Source of the DNA: Bacteroidota bacterium
Lineage (GTDB): Bacteria > Bacteroidota > Bacteroidia > Chitinophagales > Chitinophagaceae
Length of the DNA stretch: 64,000 nt
Reading direction: 5' to 3'
Assembly: GCA_018266555.1 (NCBI GenBank)
Contig: JAFEAF010000026.1
Span: 1-64,000, forward strand
Both the position numbers and the translations under genes were made by a program. Below, one piece after another: positions 35,498 through 44,551 of the stretch. The first letter of the stretch is position 1, and each line of letters starts with the position of its first letter. Below the pieces are notes generated by a model. That model was not told where the DNA came from. It saw nothing but the letters and a program-made list of their open reading frames with translations, and made no database searches.

Positions 35498-36676
35498 ATG
35501 AATAAAATAATTTTCACAGAGGAGTTTTGTCAACCGGAAAACCTGCGGCCTTTTACGCTGACACGCCAGATTCAGGATATCCGGATTGGCATTTTAACCA
35601 TTCGTGAAAAATGGGAAAAAATGCTGAGCCTTCCATCCTTCGATAAAAAGGAAGATGATTATAAAGACCTTGAACGCTCCTTAAATCTTGACGAGGCAAC
35701 TGGAAACAGCATTTGTTTTTTGATTGATGGAAACATACTTCCTACGCCTAAACTGGTAAAAAAAATTACTAAGCTGAAAAACGGCGAATTTTTAACTGAA
35801 GAAGGCGGTAATGGTTTCGCATTCCGGTTTACCAAAAAAGAAATCAGGGATAAACATAAAATACAGGTAAAACAAGCGGTGATCATTGACGAAGAAATAA
35901 AAGCAATTCGTTTTCCCTGGGACATTTTTCGACTTAATGATTGGGCCATACGTCAGGATTTTGAATTGTTGACTAATAAAAGAAAATCGCAAGCTGTTTC
36001 TAAAACAAATAGAGCTATCCGCCCATCGGAAATATTTATTGAAAAAGGAGCTAAAGTGGAACATAGTATTTTGAATGCATCAACCGGGCCGATTTATATT
36101 GGGAAAAATGCAGAGGTAATGGAAGGATGCACTATCCGGGGACCTTTTGCTTTATGCGAGGGAGCTTGTTTGAAAATGGGCGCAAAAGTGTATAGCGCCA
36201 CTACGATTGGACCTAATTCAATTGCCGGCGGTGAAATTAAAAATTCGGTCATCTTCGGTTATTCCAATAAAGCACACGATGGTTATTTGGGCGATTCGGT
36301 AATTGGTGAGTGGTGTAATTTAGGCGCAGGCACTACAAATTCCAACTTAAAAAATAATGCCGGAGAAATAAAAGTCTGGACGCCGCAAGGGCAAAAAAAT
36401 GTAGGTATTAAATGCGGGATGATGATGGGAGACTATTCCCGAACTGCGGTGAACACGGCATTAAATACCGGGACCGTTGTTGGTGTTTGTTGCAATGTAT
36501 TTGGTTCGGGGTTGACGCCAAAATATATTCCCAGTTTTTCATGGGGAAGTGAAGGAGTGAAACGGTATGAATTGGAAAAGGCTTTCGGGGATATCCAAAA
36601 CTGGAAACAGTTAAAGCAGCAAATTTTATCTGAAAATGAAAAAAGTATTCTAACTTATATCTTTGAACACTATTAA
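35498..36676 (+). CDS. Bacteroidota-type GlmU-like nucleotidyltransferase/acetyltransferase
   Basis: 392 residues. The N-terminal half (FTEEFCQPENLRPFTLTRQI) is a divergent nucleotidyltransferase without the usual LAAGxGTRM loop. The C-terminal half has the left-handed beta-helix hexapeptide pattern (IYIGKNAEVMEGCTIRGPF). This is the layout of the alternative GlmU family in Bacteroidota, thought to make UDP-N-acetylglucosamine for peptidoglycan and lipopolysaccharide. It lies 8 bases before tpiA in the same direction. The ATG at 35498 avoids five extra residues from 35483. Confidence 0.82.
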   Translation: MNKIIFTEEFCQPENLRPFTLTRQIQDIRIGILTIREKWEKMLSLPSFDKKEDDYKDLERSLNLDEATGNSICFLIDGNILPTPKLVKKITKLKNGEFLTEEGGNGFAFRFTKKEIRDKHKIQVKQAVIIDEEIKAIRFPWDIFRLNDWAIRQDFELLTNKRKSQAVSKTNRAIRPSEIFIEKGAKVEHSILNASTGPIYIGKNAEVMEGCTIRGPFALCEGACLKMGAKVYSATTIGPNSIAGGEIKNSVIFGYSNKAHDGYLGDSVIGEWCNLGAGTTNSNLKNNAGEIKVWTPQGQKNVGIKCGMMMGDYSRTAVNTALNTGTVVGVCCNVFGSGLTPKYIPSFSWGSEGVKRYELEKAFGDIQNWKQLKQQILSENEKSILTYIFEHY

Positions 36677-36684
36677 ATTTTTAA

Positions 36685-37446
36685 ATGAGAAAACAGATTG
36701 CAGCAGCTAATTGGAAGATGAACCTGACTTTTCAACAGGGAGAAAAATTACTGGATGATATATTTGATGCCGGCATTGACCTGGCCACGCATCAGCAAGT
36801 CATCTTTGCGGTCCCATTCCCATATCTCCTGATGACGAGAAGCGAGACGGAAGAAGTAAAGAATTATGAAGTGGCTGCACAAAATTGTTCTGATAAAGAT
36901 TCAGGTGCCTATACGGGAGAGGTCTCCGCAGAAATGCTTCATTCACTAGCCGTCAATTTTTGTATTATTGGTCATAGTGAACGCCGGGAATATTTTGGTG
37001 AAACAAATTCGCTGCTGTCAGAAAAAGTGAATCAATGCCTGAAATTTAATATCACTCCCATTTTTTGTTGTGGTGAATCCCTGGCAATCCGTGAATCGGG
37101 AATACAAAATGAATTTGTGCAAACCCAGCTTCGGGAATCTTTATTTCATCTCAATGAAGAAAATATAAAAAGGATTGTCATTGCTTATGAGCCTATCTGG
37201 GCCATTGGCACCGGCAAAACTGCGAGTTCGGCTCAAGCTCAAGAGATGCATGCACACTTACGATCAGTATTGGCAAAGCAATATGGTAACGGTATTGCAA
37301 AAGATATTTCAATACTTTATGGAGGCAGTGTAAAAGCAAATAATGCAAAAGAGCTATTCGGTTGTCCTGATGTGGATGGTGGATTGGTAGGTGGGGCTTC
37401 ACTGGTTGCAAAAGACTTTATTGAAATTATTCGCTCATTAAAATAA
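36685..37446 (+). CDS. tpiA: Triosephosphate isomerase
   Basis: 253 residues, normal length. AANWKMN has the catalytic Lys, CIIGHSERREYFGE the His, AYEPIWAIGTGKTA the Glu and loop 6, and LYGGSVKANN with DGGLVGGASL the phosphate grip. It interconverts glyceraldehyde 3-phosphate and dihydroxyacetone phosphate in glycolysis. Confidence 0.97.
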   Translation: MRKQIAAANWKMNLTFQQGEKLLDDIFDAGIDLATHQQVIFAVPFPYLLMTRSETEEVKNYEVAAQNCSDKDSGAYTGEVSAEMLHSLAVNFCIIGHSERREYFGETNSLLSEKVNQCLKFNITPIFCCGESLAIRESGIQNEFVQTQLRESLFHLNEENIKRIVIAYEPIWAIGTGKTASSAQAQEMHAHLRSVLAKQYGNGIAKDISILYGGSVKANNAKELFGCPDVDGGLVGGASLVAKDFIEIIRSLK

Positions 37447-37449
37447 TTT

Positions 37450-37862
37450 TTGGAGCATGGGCCATATCATATCGTTATCAGCCGGAAAAACCAGGTGTTG
37501 CTGAGTTTTTTAAAAATCCGGGTAGTTGTTAATGGAAATATGATTTACCCATTAATAAAAAACCAGCCTCTTGTGATTTCAGTGAAGGAAAATCATCCTA
37601 AGATCGTAATCACCGATGGATTTCATCATACCAAACCATTGGAATTGGTATATCATCATTTACATACTATTATTTCAAAGTTGTTTGTGCTATTGGTGAT
37701 GTACAGTTAGCCGCCGGTTTTTTAATGCTGGGCTTATTGCTGCTTATTGGAGCCTATTCAGGAATGCTTGCATTGAAACTGGTTAGCTTTTTTCCTATCC
37801 TGTATATCCTGTTTTTATATTATATCAACAGGAAAGAATTTCTCCAAATCACGCCTGTATAA
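37450..37862 (+). pseudogene. Small membrane protein gene with a -1-type frameshift
   Basis: Two overlapping frames join into one plausible protein of about 137 residues. The first (TTG start at 37450, 4 bases after tpiA) reads RKNQVLLSFLKIRVVVNGN and HHTKPLELVYHH, then stops at 37710. A different frame from about 37663 reads YYFKVVCAIGDVQLAAGF and two hydrophobic helices to a stop at 37862. One missing T near 37663 explains the break. It could be a real mutation or an assembly error. The family was not recognised. Confidence 0.6.
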
Positions 37863-37867
37863 ATTCA

Positions 37868-38842
37868 TTAAGCACCGGTTGGCTCCGGGATATGTACTTT
37901 TTCTGTACTGTTAAGCAGGGAAAGATCTAAAACTGTTTTCGTTTTATTTGCATTAGGGTAATACATCATTTTAAACCGGGCGCCCCATTCAATTTCTGAA
38001 GCGATATAAGAATTACGCCCCATAACGGTATTGGAAAACACATCATCAAACGCTTTTACAAAAGCAAAAATTTCGGTGTCGGCATTTTTAATATCCTGCA
38101 TATTTAACCCATACAGGGGGCTTTTCTCATTGATCGGGTGCACCACAGTCCAACTGAGTACCAGCGCATTGATCTTTGGTATTTCCAGGTCCAATGAATA
38201 AAAACTGTTTACCAGTTTACCGTTCTCTTCGAGTTGCATAGCCATGGTAAGTTTTACCTCAACCTCGGAAAGAGCATTGTTTTTGTAAGGCGCTAAACGA
38301 AACATCAGTGCAATGCCATCCTGGTAAGGTGCAATGATCGCTTTATCACTAAATCGTAAGAAAGCCTGCGGCCTTGAAAATCTTCCATAAAACAATCCAG
38401 TTGCAATGGCAAAACTTAGTAAACCGAGAAATGCTTCGAAAGTGGCAACAGCGCTGGTCAGAAATCCGGTTGGGCTGATGCGTCCATATCCTACGGTGGT
38501 AAATGTTTGTGTACTGAAGAAAAACACTTCCATGAAATTTCCCATAGCAGAACCTTTGTTGATACCGGAAAGATGTTGGATGCCGATAGCATAATAGATC
38601 CCTGCAAAAATGAGATTTGCTAAAATGTACACAAGAAAGAGAAGAAAAATAAATTTCCCCCGTCTCATGTATAGCATAGTGTGATACCAACTGTAACGAT
38701 TCAAAACATTAACCCCTTTTTTATATACGTTGGCTCTGCCATTCTCACGATTGTAAAATCGTCCGCCACTATCCTTGCTATTCACGCCAAAGCCGGTATT
38801 GTTTTCAGAAACCAGTTTTTTATTTTGCCTGAAAAATGCCAT
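37868..38842 (-). CDS. Inward-rectifier (KirBac-type) potassium channel
   Basis: 324 residues. An N-terminal slide-helix region precedes TM1 (about 65-90). The pore loop carries TTVGYGRISPTG, the K+ selectivity filter, then TM2 and a large C-terminal beta-sandwich (FRLAPYKNNALSEVEVKLTM, SWTVVHPINEKSPLYGL) typical of Kir channels. KirBac proteins are tetramers passing K+ across the inner membrane. The gene ends 5 bases from the frameshifted convergent gene. Confidence 0.93.
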   Translation of the reverse strand: MAFFRQNKKLVSENNTGFGVNSKDSGGRFYNRENGRANVYKKGVNVLNRYSWYHTMLYMRRGKFIFLLFLVYILANLIFAGIYYAIGIQHLSGINKGSAMGNFMEVFFFSTQTFTTVGYGRISPTGFLTSAVATFEAFLGLLSFAIATGLFYGRFSRPQAFLRFSDKAIIAPYQDGIALMFRLAPYKNNALSEVEVKLTMAMQLEENGKLVNSFYSLDLEIPKINALVLSWTVVHPINEKSPLYGLNMQDIKNADTEIFAFVKAFDDVFSNTVMGRNSYIASEIEWGARFKMMYYPNANKTKTVLDLSLLNSTEKVHIPEPTGA

Positions 38843-39005
38843 AAGGATGTAAAAATAAGTATTAACCGGAGACTGAAATATTTTACCATTTATGGGTTAA
38901 TATTGCAGTCAATGGGAGAGAATGATAGTGTGAATTATTTTAGCCGGCGTAATGATGCTGCTGAGGAATATAAGCGATACTTTGATTAAATTTAAGAATG
39001 AACTC

Positions 39006-40157
39006 ATGCGAATATTGATTTTGGGAATGGATGGATACCTGGGTTGGTCCCTTGCGAATTCTTTACCGGGGGAAAAATTTTCAATCTATGGTATTGACAA
39101 TTTTTACCGGAGAAAATGGGTGAAAGAAATGCAATCGGTCAGCGCTGTCCCGGTAGCATCAATGGAAGAACGTATTAAAGCTTACAAGAAAGCGAACAGA
39201 AAGGAAATTAATTTTTTTAAAGGGAATATCACCAACTATGAATTTTTAAACCATGTTGTTAAAAAAGTACGACCGGAAGTGATCGTCCATTTTGCTCAGT
39301 GCCCTTCAGCTCCATACTCCATGATGAACCAGAAAAAATGTGTTTGGGTTCAGCAAAATAATATTACCGGAACATTAAATCTTATTCATGCCGTTAAAGA
39401 ACATGTTCCCGGAGCACACATTATAAAATTGGGAACGATGGGCGAATATGGAACGCCCAATCTTGATATTCCAGAAGGTTTTTTTGAAGTGGAATACCGG
39501 GGGAGAAAAGATCGCTTGCCTTTTCCGCGGCAGGCAAACAGTTGGTATCATTTATCCAAAGTGCATGATTCAAATAATTTGCAATTCGCCTGCAGAAATT
39601 ATGGGATCCGGTGTACAGATATCATGCAGGGAATTGTGTTTGGCTTTCATTCTAATGCTGACAAGGGAACGAAAGAATTAAATACACGATTGGATTTTGA
39701 TGAAGCATTTGGAACTATCATTAACCGTTTTTGCTGCCAGGCAGTCATTGATTACCCGCTTACCAGTTATGGAAAAGGAACACAGCTTCGATCTTTTCTT
39801 CCTTTGTCCGATTCCATGAAGTGTTTTCAGCTTGTGATTGAAAATGCTGCAGCATCCGGCGAGTACCGGGTAGTGAATCAATTTGCAAATGTTCATTCTA
39901 TTAATGAGCTTTCAAGGAAAGTGTCAGCCGTTTGCCGTCAACTTGGAATTGCTGTTAAAACCAAACCCATTGAAAACCCAAGGAAAGAAAAGGAACATCA
40001 CTATTACCATCCGGATAACAACAATCTAAAAAGCATCGGGTATAAACCTGCCACTGAATTTGATGAGGAAATCAGGAAAATGATCACAGGGCTGTTGCCA
40101 TTCCGGAAACGGATTTTAAAATACAAAGCAATTTTGAATCCAACCATACATTGGTAA
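39006..40157 (+). CDS. UDP-sulfoquinovose synthase (SQD1-like)
   Basis: 383 residues of short-chain dehydrogenase fold. The NAD loop is GMDGYLGW, as in plant SQD1 (G-x-D-G-Y-x-G-W). LGTMGEYGTPN holds the catalytic Thr, and YHLSKVHDSNN the Tyr-x-x-x-Lys. CPSAPYSMMNQ, RLDYD-like RLDFDEAFGTIINRFC and YGKGTQLRSF match the rest of the family. The enzyme adds sulfite to a UDP-glucose-derived intermediate. It precedes a flippase and a glycosyltransferase, so the sulfosugar may go into a glycan rather than a plant-type lipid. The upstream start at 38952 adds 18 residues before the Rossmann strand and is rejected. Confidence 0.88.
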   Translation: MRILILGMDGYLGWSLANSLPGEKFSIYGIDNFYRRKWVKEMQSVSAVPVASMEERIKAYKKANRKEINFFKGNITNYEFLNHVVKKVRPEVIVHFAQCPSAPYSMMNQKKCVWVQQNNITGTLNLIHAVKEHVPGAHIIKLGTMGEYGTPNLDIPEGFFEVEYRGRKDRLPFPRQANSWYHLSKVHDSNNLQFACRNYGIRCTDIMQGIVFGFHSNADKGTKELNTRLDFDEAFGTIINRFCCQAVIDYPLTSYGKGTQLRSFLPLSDSMKCFQLVIENAAASGEYRVVNQFANVHSINELSRKVSAVCRQLGIAVKTKPIENPRKEKEHHYYHPDNNNLKSIGYKPATEFDEEIRKMITGLLPFRKRILKYKAILNPTIHW

Positions 40158-40235
40158 TCCGAACTGCTGAATGACTTTCGTTTATCTGTACGAAATTCTA
40201 TATCTTGAATTTTTTCAAAAAGACTGATCCCCTGC

Positions 40236-41468
40236 ATGGAGTGGAGAAAACATATTGTAAGAAATTTTATTGCACGGGTTTGCTATTTAAGCTCTACATT
40301 TCTGCTCAATATTTTTTTCTCGAGATTATTAGGCGCATCAGGAAGTGGTGATTTGTTTTATGTCATTAATAATTTTTCAATTATAACCCTTATTGCCGGT
40401 GCCAGCCTCGAATCCGGGATGACTTATTTTTTGGCAAAAAAAGAAATTGGTGAGAATGAACTGGTAAGCACCAGTTTTATTTGGTCCCTGGTTGCCGGTA
40501 TTTTAAGTGCCACAGTTATTTTCTTTTATTACGATCGCTTTTTTCCTTCTTCAGATTATATCAGATTAAGCTATTCCATTTTTTTTATTGCGGGCAATTT
40601 GCTAACAACTTATTTCTCCGGTTTATTTTTTGCTAAAAAAGAATTCCTCCTCCCCCAATTAATTCCCGCAATTGTCAACATGGCCATCCTGGTTTTTTGC
40701 GTGATATTAGCCATGGAAAACGGTGGTAGTTCTATCAGCTGGATTGTGGGGATCTATTTTGCAGGATTTATCATTAGCGGGATATTGATGGGTGTTTTAT
40801 TTCACATTAGGTTTTCTTTACAGTTTTTAGGGCAGCGGATTTCTTTCCATTCTTTCAAAAAATTAGCCCGGTATTCTTCATTTGCATTAATTACAAACAT
40901 AGTTGCATTCCTTGCTTACCGGATAGATTACTGGATTCTTAACAGCTTTCCGTCTTCAACAATTACTGAAGATGCGCTGGGAAATTATATCCAGGTTTCT
41001 AAGCTGGTACAATTATTTTTATTTGTGCCTACTGTTATTGCGACTATTGTTTTCCCTGCTTCTGCATCGGCCAGCGGTGATGAATCAGGGTTTAATCATT
41101 CTTTTAAAAAAATGGCCCGGCAGGTTTTATTGCTGAATGCAATTGCCTGTATTGTATTGATTATTGCCGGCAATGGATTGTTTGTTTTCATTTATGGCAG
41201 AAGTTTTTCTTTGATGTATTCTTGTTTTTTATTTTCAATTCCGGCTATTCTTTCTATTACTATTGTCAGAATAGTTGCATCCTATTTTGCAGGTACAAAC
41301 AGGATACGGTATAATTTTTTCGGCAGTTTGATTGCATTATTCATTATTACAGCGCTAAATTTTCTGCTTATACCTTTGATGGGTATAAACGGATCAGCAT
41401 TGGCCGACAGTGCAGGATACCTGGCATACATGATATTTTTGTTGAGTGTTTTAAAATACAAAGGATAA
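40236..41468 (+). CDS. Wzx-type oligosaccharide flippase
   Basis: 410 residues, about 12 hydrophobic helices with few charged residues (CYLSSTFLLNIFFSRLLGAS near the start). It belongs to the MATE-related polysaccharide flippase superfamily that turns lipid-linked oligosaccharides across the inner membrane. It lies 78 bases after the UDP-sulfoquinovose synthase and 8 bases before the glycosyltransferase in the same direction. Confidence 0.85.
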   Translation: MEWRKHIVRNFIARVCYLSSTFLLNIFFSRLLGASGSGDLFYVINNFSIITLIAGASLESGMTYFLAKKEIGENELVSTSFIWSLVAGILSATVIFFYYDRFFPSSDYIRLSYSIFFIAGNLLTTYFSGLFFAKKEFLLPQLIPAIVNMAILVFCVILAMENGGSSISWIVGIYFAGFIISGILMGVLFHIRFSLQFLGQRISFHSFKKLARYSSFALITNIVAFLAYRIDYWILNSFPSSTITEDALGNYIQVSKLVQLFLFVPTVIATIVFPASASASGDESGFNHSFKKMARQVLLLNAIACIVLIIAGNGLFVFIYGRSFSLMYSCFLFSIPAILSITIVRIVASYFAGTNRIRYNFFGSLIALFIITALNFLLIPLMGINGSALADSAGYLAYMIFLLSVLKYKG

Positions 41469-41476
41469 GTTTTCGA

Positions 41477-42643
41477 ATGAAGAATATATTATGGCTGACA
41501 GCATGGTGGCCGAATGATATGGAACCTTTCAGCGGCGATGGTATTGAACGCCGGGCTAAAGCAGCCTCATTGTATAATAACATCACGGTAATATTTATAA
41601 AAAAGAATCCTGCACTAAAGACAAGACGGATCAAGCTGGAAGAAAAAACTTATAATGAAAATCTCAGGGCGTGGATTTTCTATTATCCTTCTATAACCGG
41701 GTTTTTCCGCTTTTTTGATATCATCTATAGCAATTATTGGTTTATTCGGTTACATAACAGGGGGCTAAAGACATTTAAAAAAAAATATGGGAAACCCCAC
41801 ACCGTTCAAGTTAATGTAGCTATGAAAACGGGCATCATTGCCCTGATGTGGCGATGGTTTAAGAAAATTCAGTATATCATAGTGGAAGGATGGAGCCTTT
41901 TTCTCCCCGAAGCAAAACCTTCACTGAAGGATGAAAGTTTTTTCTTTAGGGTGCTTACAAGAAAAGTTCTGGGAAATGCAGTGTTGCTAGTAACCGTATC
42001 CAAACATCTTGGTGAAATGATAAATAAAAATGTTTTAAAAGTTCCGTATAAGGTCATTCCGAGTACTGTGGATAAAACTATTTTTTATCCATCAACAGAA
42101 ATTGCAGAACCTGATATTTTTCGGTTTATCCATATTTCCACATTAGATAACGCAAAAAATATCAAAGAAATTCTGCTGGCACTTAGGCAGGTATTGGATT
42201 TGAACTTCCGTGTTGAGTTGATAATACATGCCCCGCCCAAAAAAGAACTTGACGAGCTTATAAAAACATTTCAGCTGAAAAATAATGTGACACTGAGAGG
42301 AGAAATGCAGCAAATCAAACTGGCTGAATCTATCCGTTCCTGCGATGCACTGGTTCTTTTCTCACTTTATGAAACATTTGGAAATGTTGTGATTGAAGCA
42401 CAGGCCTGCGGACTGCCTGTTATCACCAGCGATTATCCCACATTTTCCGAAACCGTTGTTAACTGGAAAAACGGAATAATAGCAAACGGGAAAAAGAGTA
42501 GTGATTTGTGTTCTGCAATGGTTGAGCTTATAAAAAACAAAAATCAATTTAATAAGAATGAAATTGCTGAAAATGCCAAAAGCTGCTATTCATTTGAACG
42601 GATCGGGAAAATGCTGGATGAAGTGTACAAACAATACTTTTAG
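41477..42643 (+). CDS. Glycosyltransferase family 4 protein
   Basis: 388 residues of GT-B fold. The C-terminal domain has FIHISTLDNAKNI (GT4 phosphate loop), and SLYETFGNVVIEAQACGLPV, the E-x7-E motif of retaining GT4 enzymes. The N-terminal domain starts MKNILWLTAWWPNDMEPFSG, a typical acceptor-side start. The sugar donor is unknown; UDP-sulfoquinovose is possible from context. The stop overlaps that of the convergent acyl-CoA-binding protein gene by 4 bases. Confidence 0.88.
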   Translation: MKNILWLTAWWPNDMEPFSGDGIERRAKAASLYNNITVIFIKKNPALKTRRIKLEEKTYNENLRAWIFYYPSITGFFRFFDIIYSNYWFIRLHNRGLKTFKKKYGKPHTVQVNVAMKTGIIALMWRWFKKIQYIIVEGWSLFLPEAKPSLKDESFFFRVLTRKVLGNAVLLVTVSKHLGEMINKNVLKVPYKVIPSTVDKTIFYPSTEIAEPDIFRFIHISTLDNAKNIKEILLALRQVLDLNFRVELIIHAPPKKELDELIKTFQLKNNVTLRGEMQQIKLAESIRSCDALVLFSLYETFGNVVIEAQACGLPVITSDYPTFSETVVNWKNGIIANGKKSSDLCSAMVELIKNKNQFNKNEIAENAKSCYSFERIGKMLDEVYKQYF

Positions 42644-42897
42644 TTCTTTAATTTGCTGATCAATCCCACATACTCATTCATAGCTTCTTCCTTACTTTTC
42701 CCTTTCAGTGAACTCCATGCCTGGTATTTTGCTTTGGCTACAAAATCAAAGGGATTGGATGGCGGGTCAGCGCTCAGGTCACCTTCAGTAGCTTGCTTGT
42801 ACAAAGAATATAACTGGAGCAAAGTTTCATTATCAGGACGGCTTACTAAGTTTTTGCTATCGGCTACTGCCTGCTCAAATTGTTGAATTAAATCCAT
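42640..42897 (-). CDS. Acyl-CoA-binding protein
   Basis: 85 residues, the full length of the four-helix ACBP fold. Conserved positions are LLQLYSLYKQATEGD, then KAKYQAWSSLKGKSKEEA. These Tyr and Lys residues bind the CoA moiety in eukaryotic ACBP. It carries long-chain acyl-CoA in the cytosol. The family is widespread in eukaryotes and patchy in bacteria. Confidence 0.9.
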   Translation of the reverse strand: MDLIQQFEQAVADSKNLVSRPDNETLLQLYSLYKQATEGDLSADPPSNPFDFVAKAKYQAWSSLKGKSKEEAMNEYVGLISKLKN

Positions 42898-42932
42898 AAA
42901 TATGATTTGAGTGAATATAAAAGGTCTTTCGT

Positions 42933-44459
42933 CTATCCTTCTTCATCAAATTCCTCTTCGTAACTCTTGTTTCCAAGATTCATCATACTTCCGATAAGAT
43001 CTTTGAATTCAATTTTCCCTTCAAACACTTTTTTACTGATCAGAGAATACGAAGCCAATCCATGCAAAACAAATTCCATCAACAATGCCGCTTCTGTTTC
43101 GTTGGCATGGCTGAAATATTTTTTAACTAATGCATGAAGCCCATCCACTTTGTAAAGCAACATTATTTTTTCTTTATCTGTTGTGTTGAAAGAGAGATTC
43201 AGGTTATTGCCTTTGTCAAACCATCCGGTGATAGATTTAAAAGGGTTTTCTTCTTTAGGTTTTCCCTCTGTTGTTGGCTTCGCTCTTTTTTTTAAAGCTT
43301 CAGGGTTGGGGAAATATTGAATGAATTGAGTGCGAATTGCTTTATCCAATAAATTCATCGCAACCTGGAAAGGACCTTCCTGTTCTCCCTCATACACCAA
43401 TTCAATTTTCCCGGTGATAGAAGGAATGATCCCGATAAGATCAGAAATCCATACCTGGGTTTGTTTTTCCTGGTTTACTATGGATCTCAATTCAGCAGCA
43501 CTGACAGCATTTTCAAAAGCAGAGATGCTGAGGCGGGCACTGACACCGCTTTTTTTATCTACAAACTCGCTGGCTCTTGCTTCAAACGCCACCTGTTCAA
43601 TAAGACGTTTTACCAAATCACTGATCTTTATTTTTGATTTTTGCTCTTCGGGAATTTCTGCTTCCTGTTCTGTTATTTCCAAGGCAGTTTCAAGTGTTTT
43701 GGGATAATGCGTTAATATTTGGCTTTCAATTCGATCTTTTAAAGGAGTTACAATAGCGCCCCGGTTTGTATAATCTTCAGGGTTGGCAGTAAAAACAAAT
43801 AAAATATCCAGCGGCATTCTGAGTTTGAAGCCGCGGATTTGAATGTCACCTTCTTCGAGGATATTAAACAACGCCACCTGGATTCTTGCCTGCAGATCAG
43901 GCAATTCATTAATCACAAAAATTCCACGATTGCTTCTTGGAATAATTCCATAATGGATCACCCGCTCATCCGCAAAGCTTAATTTCAGGTTGGCTGCTTT
44001 AATAGGGTCAATATCACCGATGAGGTCTGCTACACTTACATCCGGGGTTGCTAATTTTTCTCCATATCGTTCACTGCGATGAATCCAATGGATCGGTGTT
44101 TCATCGCCATGAACTGCAATTATGTCCTGAGCAAATTTGGAAACAGGATTCAATGGATCATCGTTTATTTCGCTGCCTGAAACCGTTGGAATGTATTCAT
44201 CCAAAAGTTCAGTCATGTGTCTTGCCATTCTTGTTTTGGCTTGCCCACGCAGTCCAAGAAAAAGAATATTGTGTTTACTTAAAATAGCTCTTTCTACATC
44301 AGGGATTACACTGTCTTCATATCCCAAAATACCTGGAAAAGTATTTTCTTTTCTTTTCAGTTTGTCAATAAGATTTTGTCGGAGCTCTTCTTTAATGCTT
44401 CGTGACTGGTAACCACTTTTCTTTAATTCGCCAAGAGTTTTTATGTTTTGAATCATCAT
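42933..44459 (-). CDS. MoxR/ChlI-type AAA+ ATPase
   Basis: 508 residues. Walker A is GLRGQAKTRMAR (a Lys-Thr form with Arg and Gln inserted), Walker B and sensor regions include GIFVINELPDL and FTANPEDYTNRG, and LKDRIESQ is an arginine-finger region. The C-terminal part is helical. It pairs with a VWA-domain protein 92 bases upstream, as in Mg-chelatase ChlI/ChlD and MoxR/VWA systems, where the ATPase remodels a partner metal enzyme. The partner substrate is unknown. The ATG at 44459 or 44456 is preferred to 44507. Confidence 0.85.
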   Translation of the reverse strand: MMIQNIKTLGELKKSGYQSRSIKEELRQNLIDKLKRKENTFPGILGYEDSVIPDVERAILSKHNILFLGLRGQAKTRMARHMTELLDEYIPTVSGSEINDDPLNPVSKFAQDIIAVHGDETPIHWIHRSERYGEKLATPDVSVADLIGDIDPIKAANLKLSFADERVIHYGIIPRSNRGIFVINELPDLQARIQVALFNILEEGDIQIRGFKLRMPLDILFVFTANPEDYTNRGAIVTPLKDRIESQILTHYPKTLETALEITEQEAEIPEEQKSKIKISDLVKRLIEQVAFEARASEFVDKKSGVSARLSISAFENAVSAAELRSIVNQEKQTQVWISDLIGIIPSITGKIELVYEGEQEGPFQVAMNLLDKAIRTQFIQYFPNPEALKKRAKPTTEGKPKEENPFKSITGWFDKGNNLNLSFNTTDKEKIMLLYKVDGLHALVKKYFSHANETEAALLMEFVLHGLASYSLISKKVFEGKIEFKDLIGSMMNLGNKSYEEEFDEEG

Positions 44460-44551
44460 AATTTTTTTATTTAACATCCGGGGTATAATACCGGTGGCTA
44501 ACCACATTTACTTTTCAAAATAATCCAGCCAAATCCTGAAATCGTGGTTAT

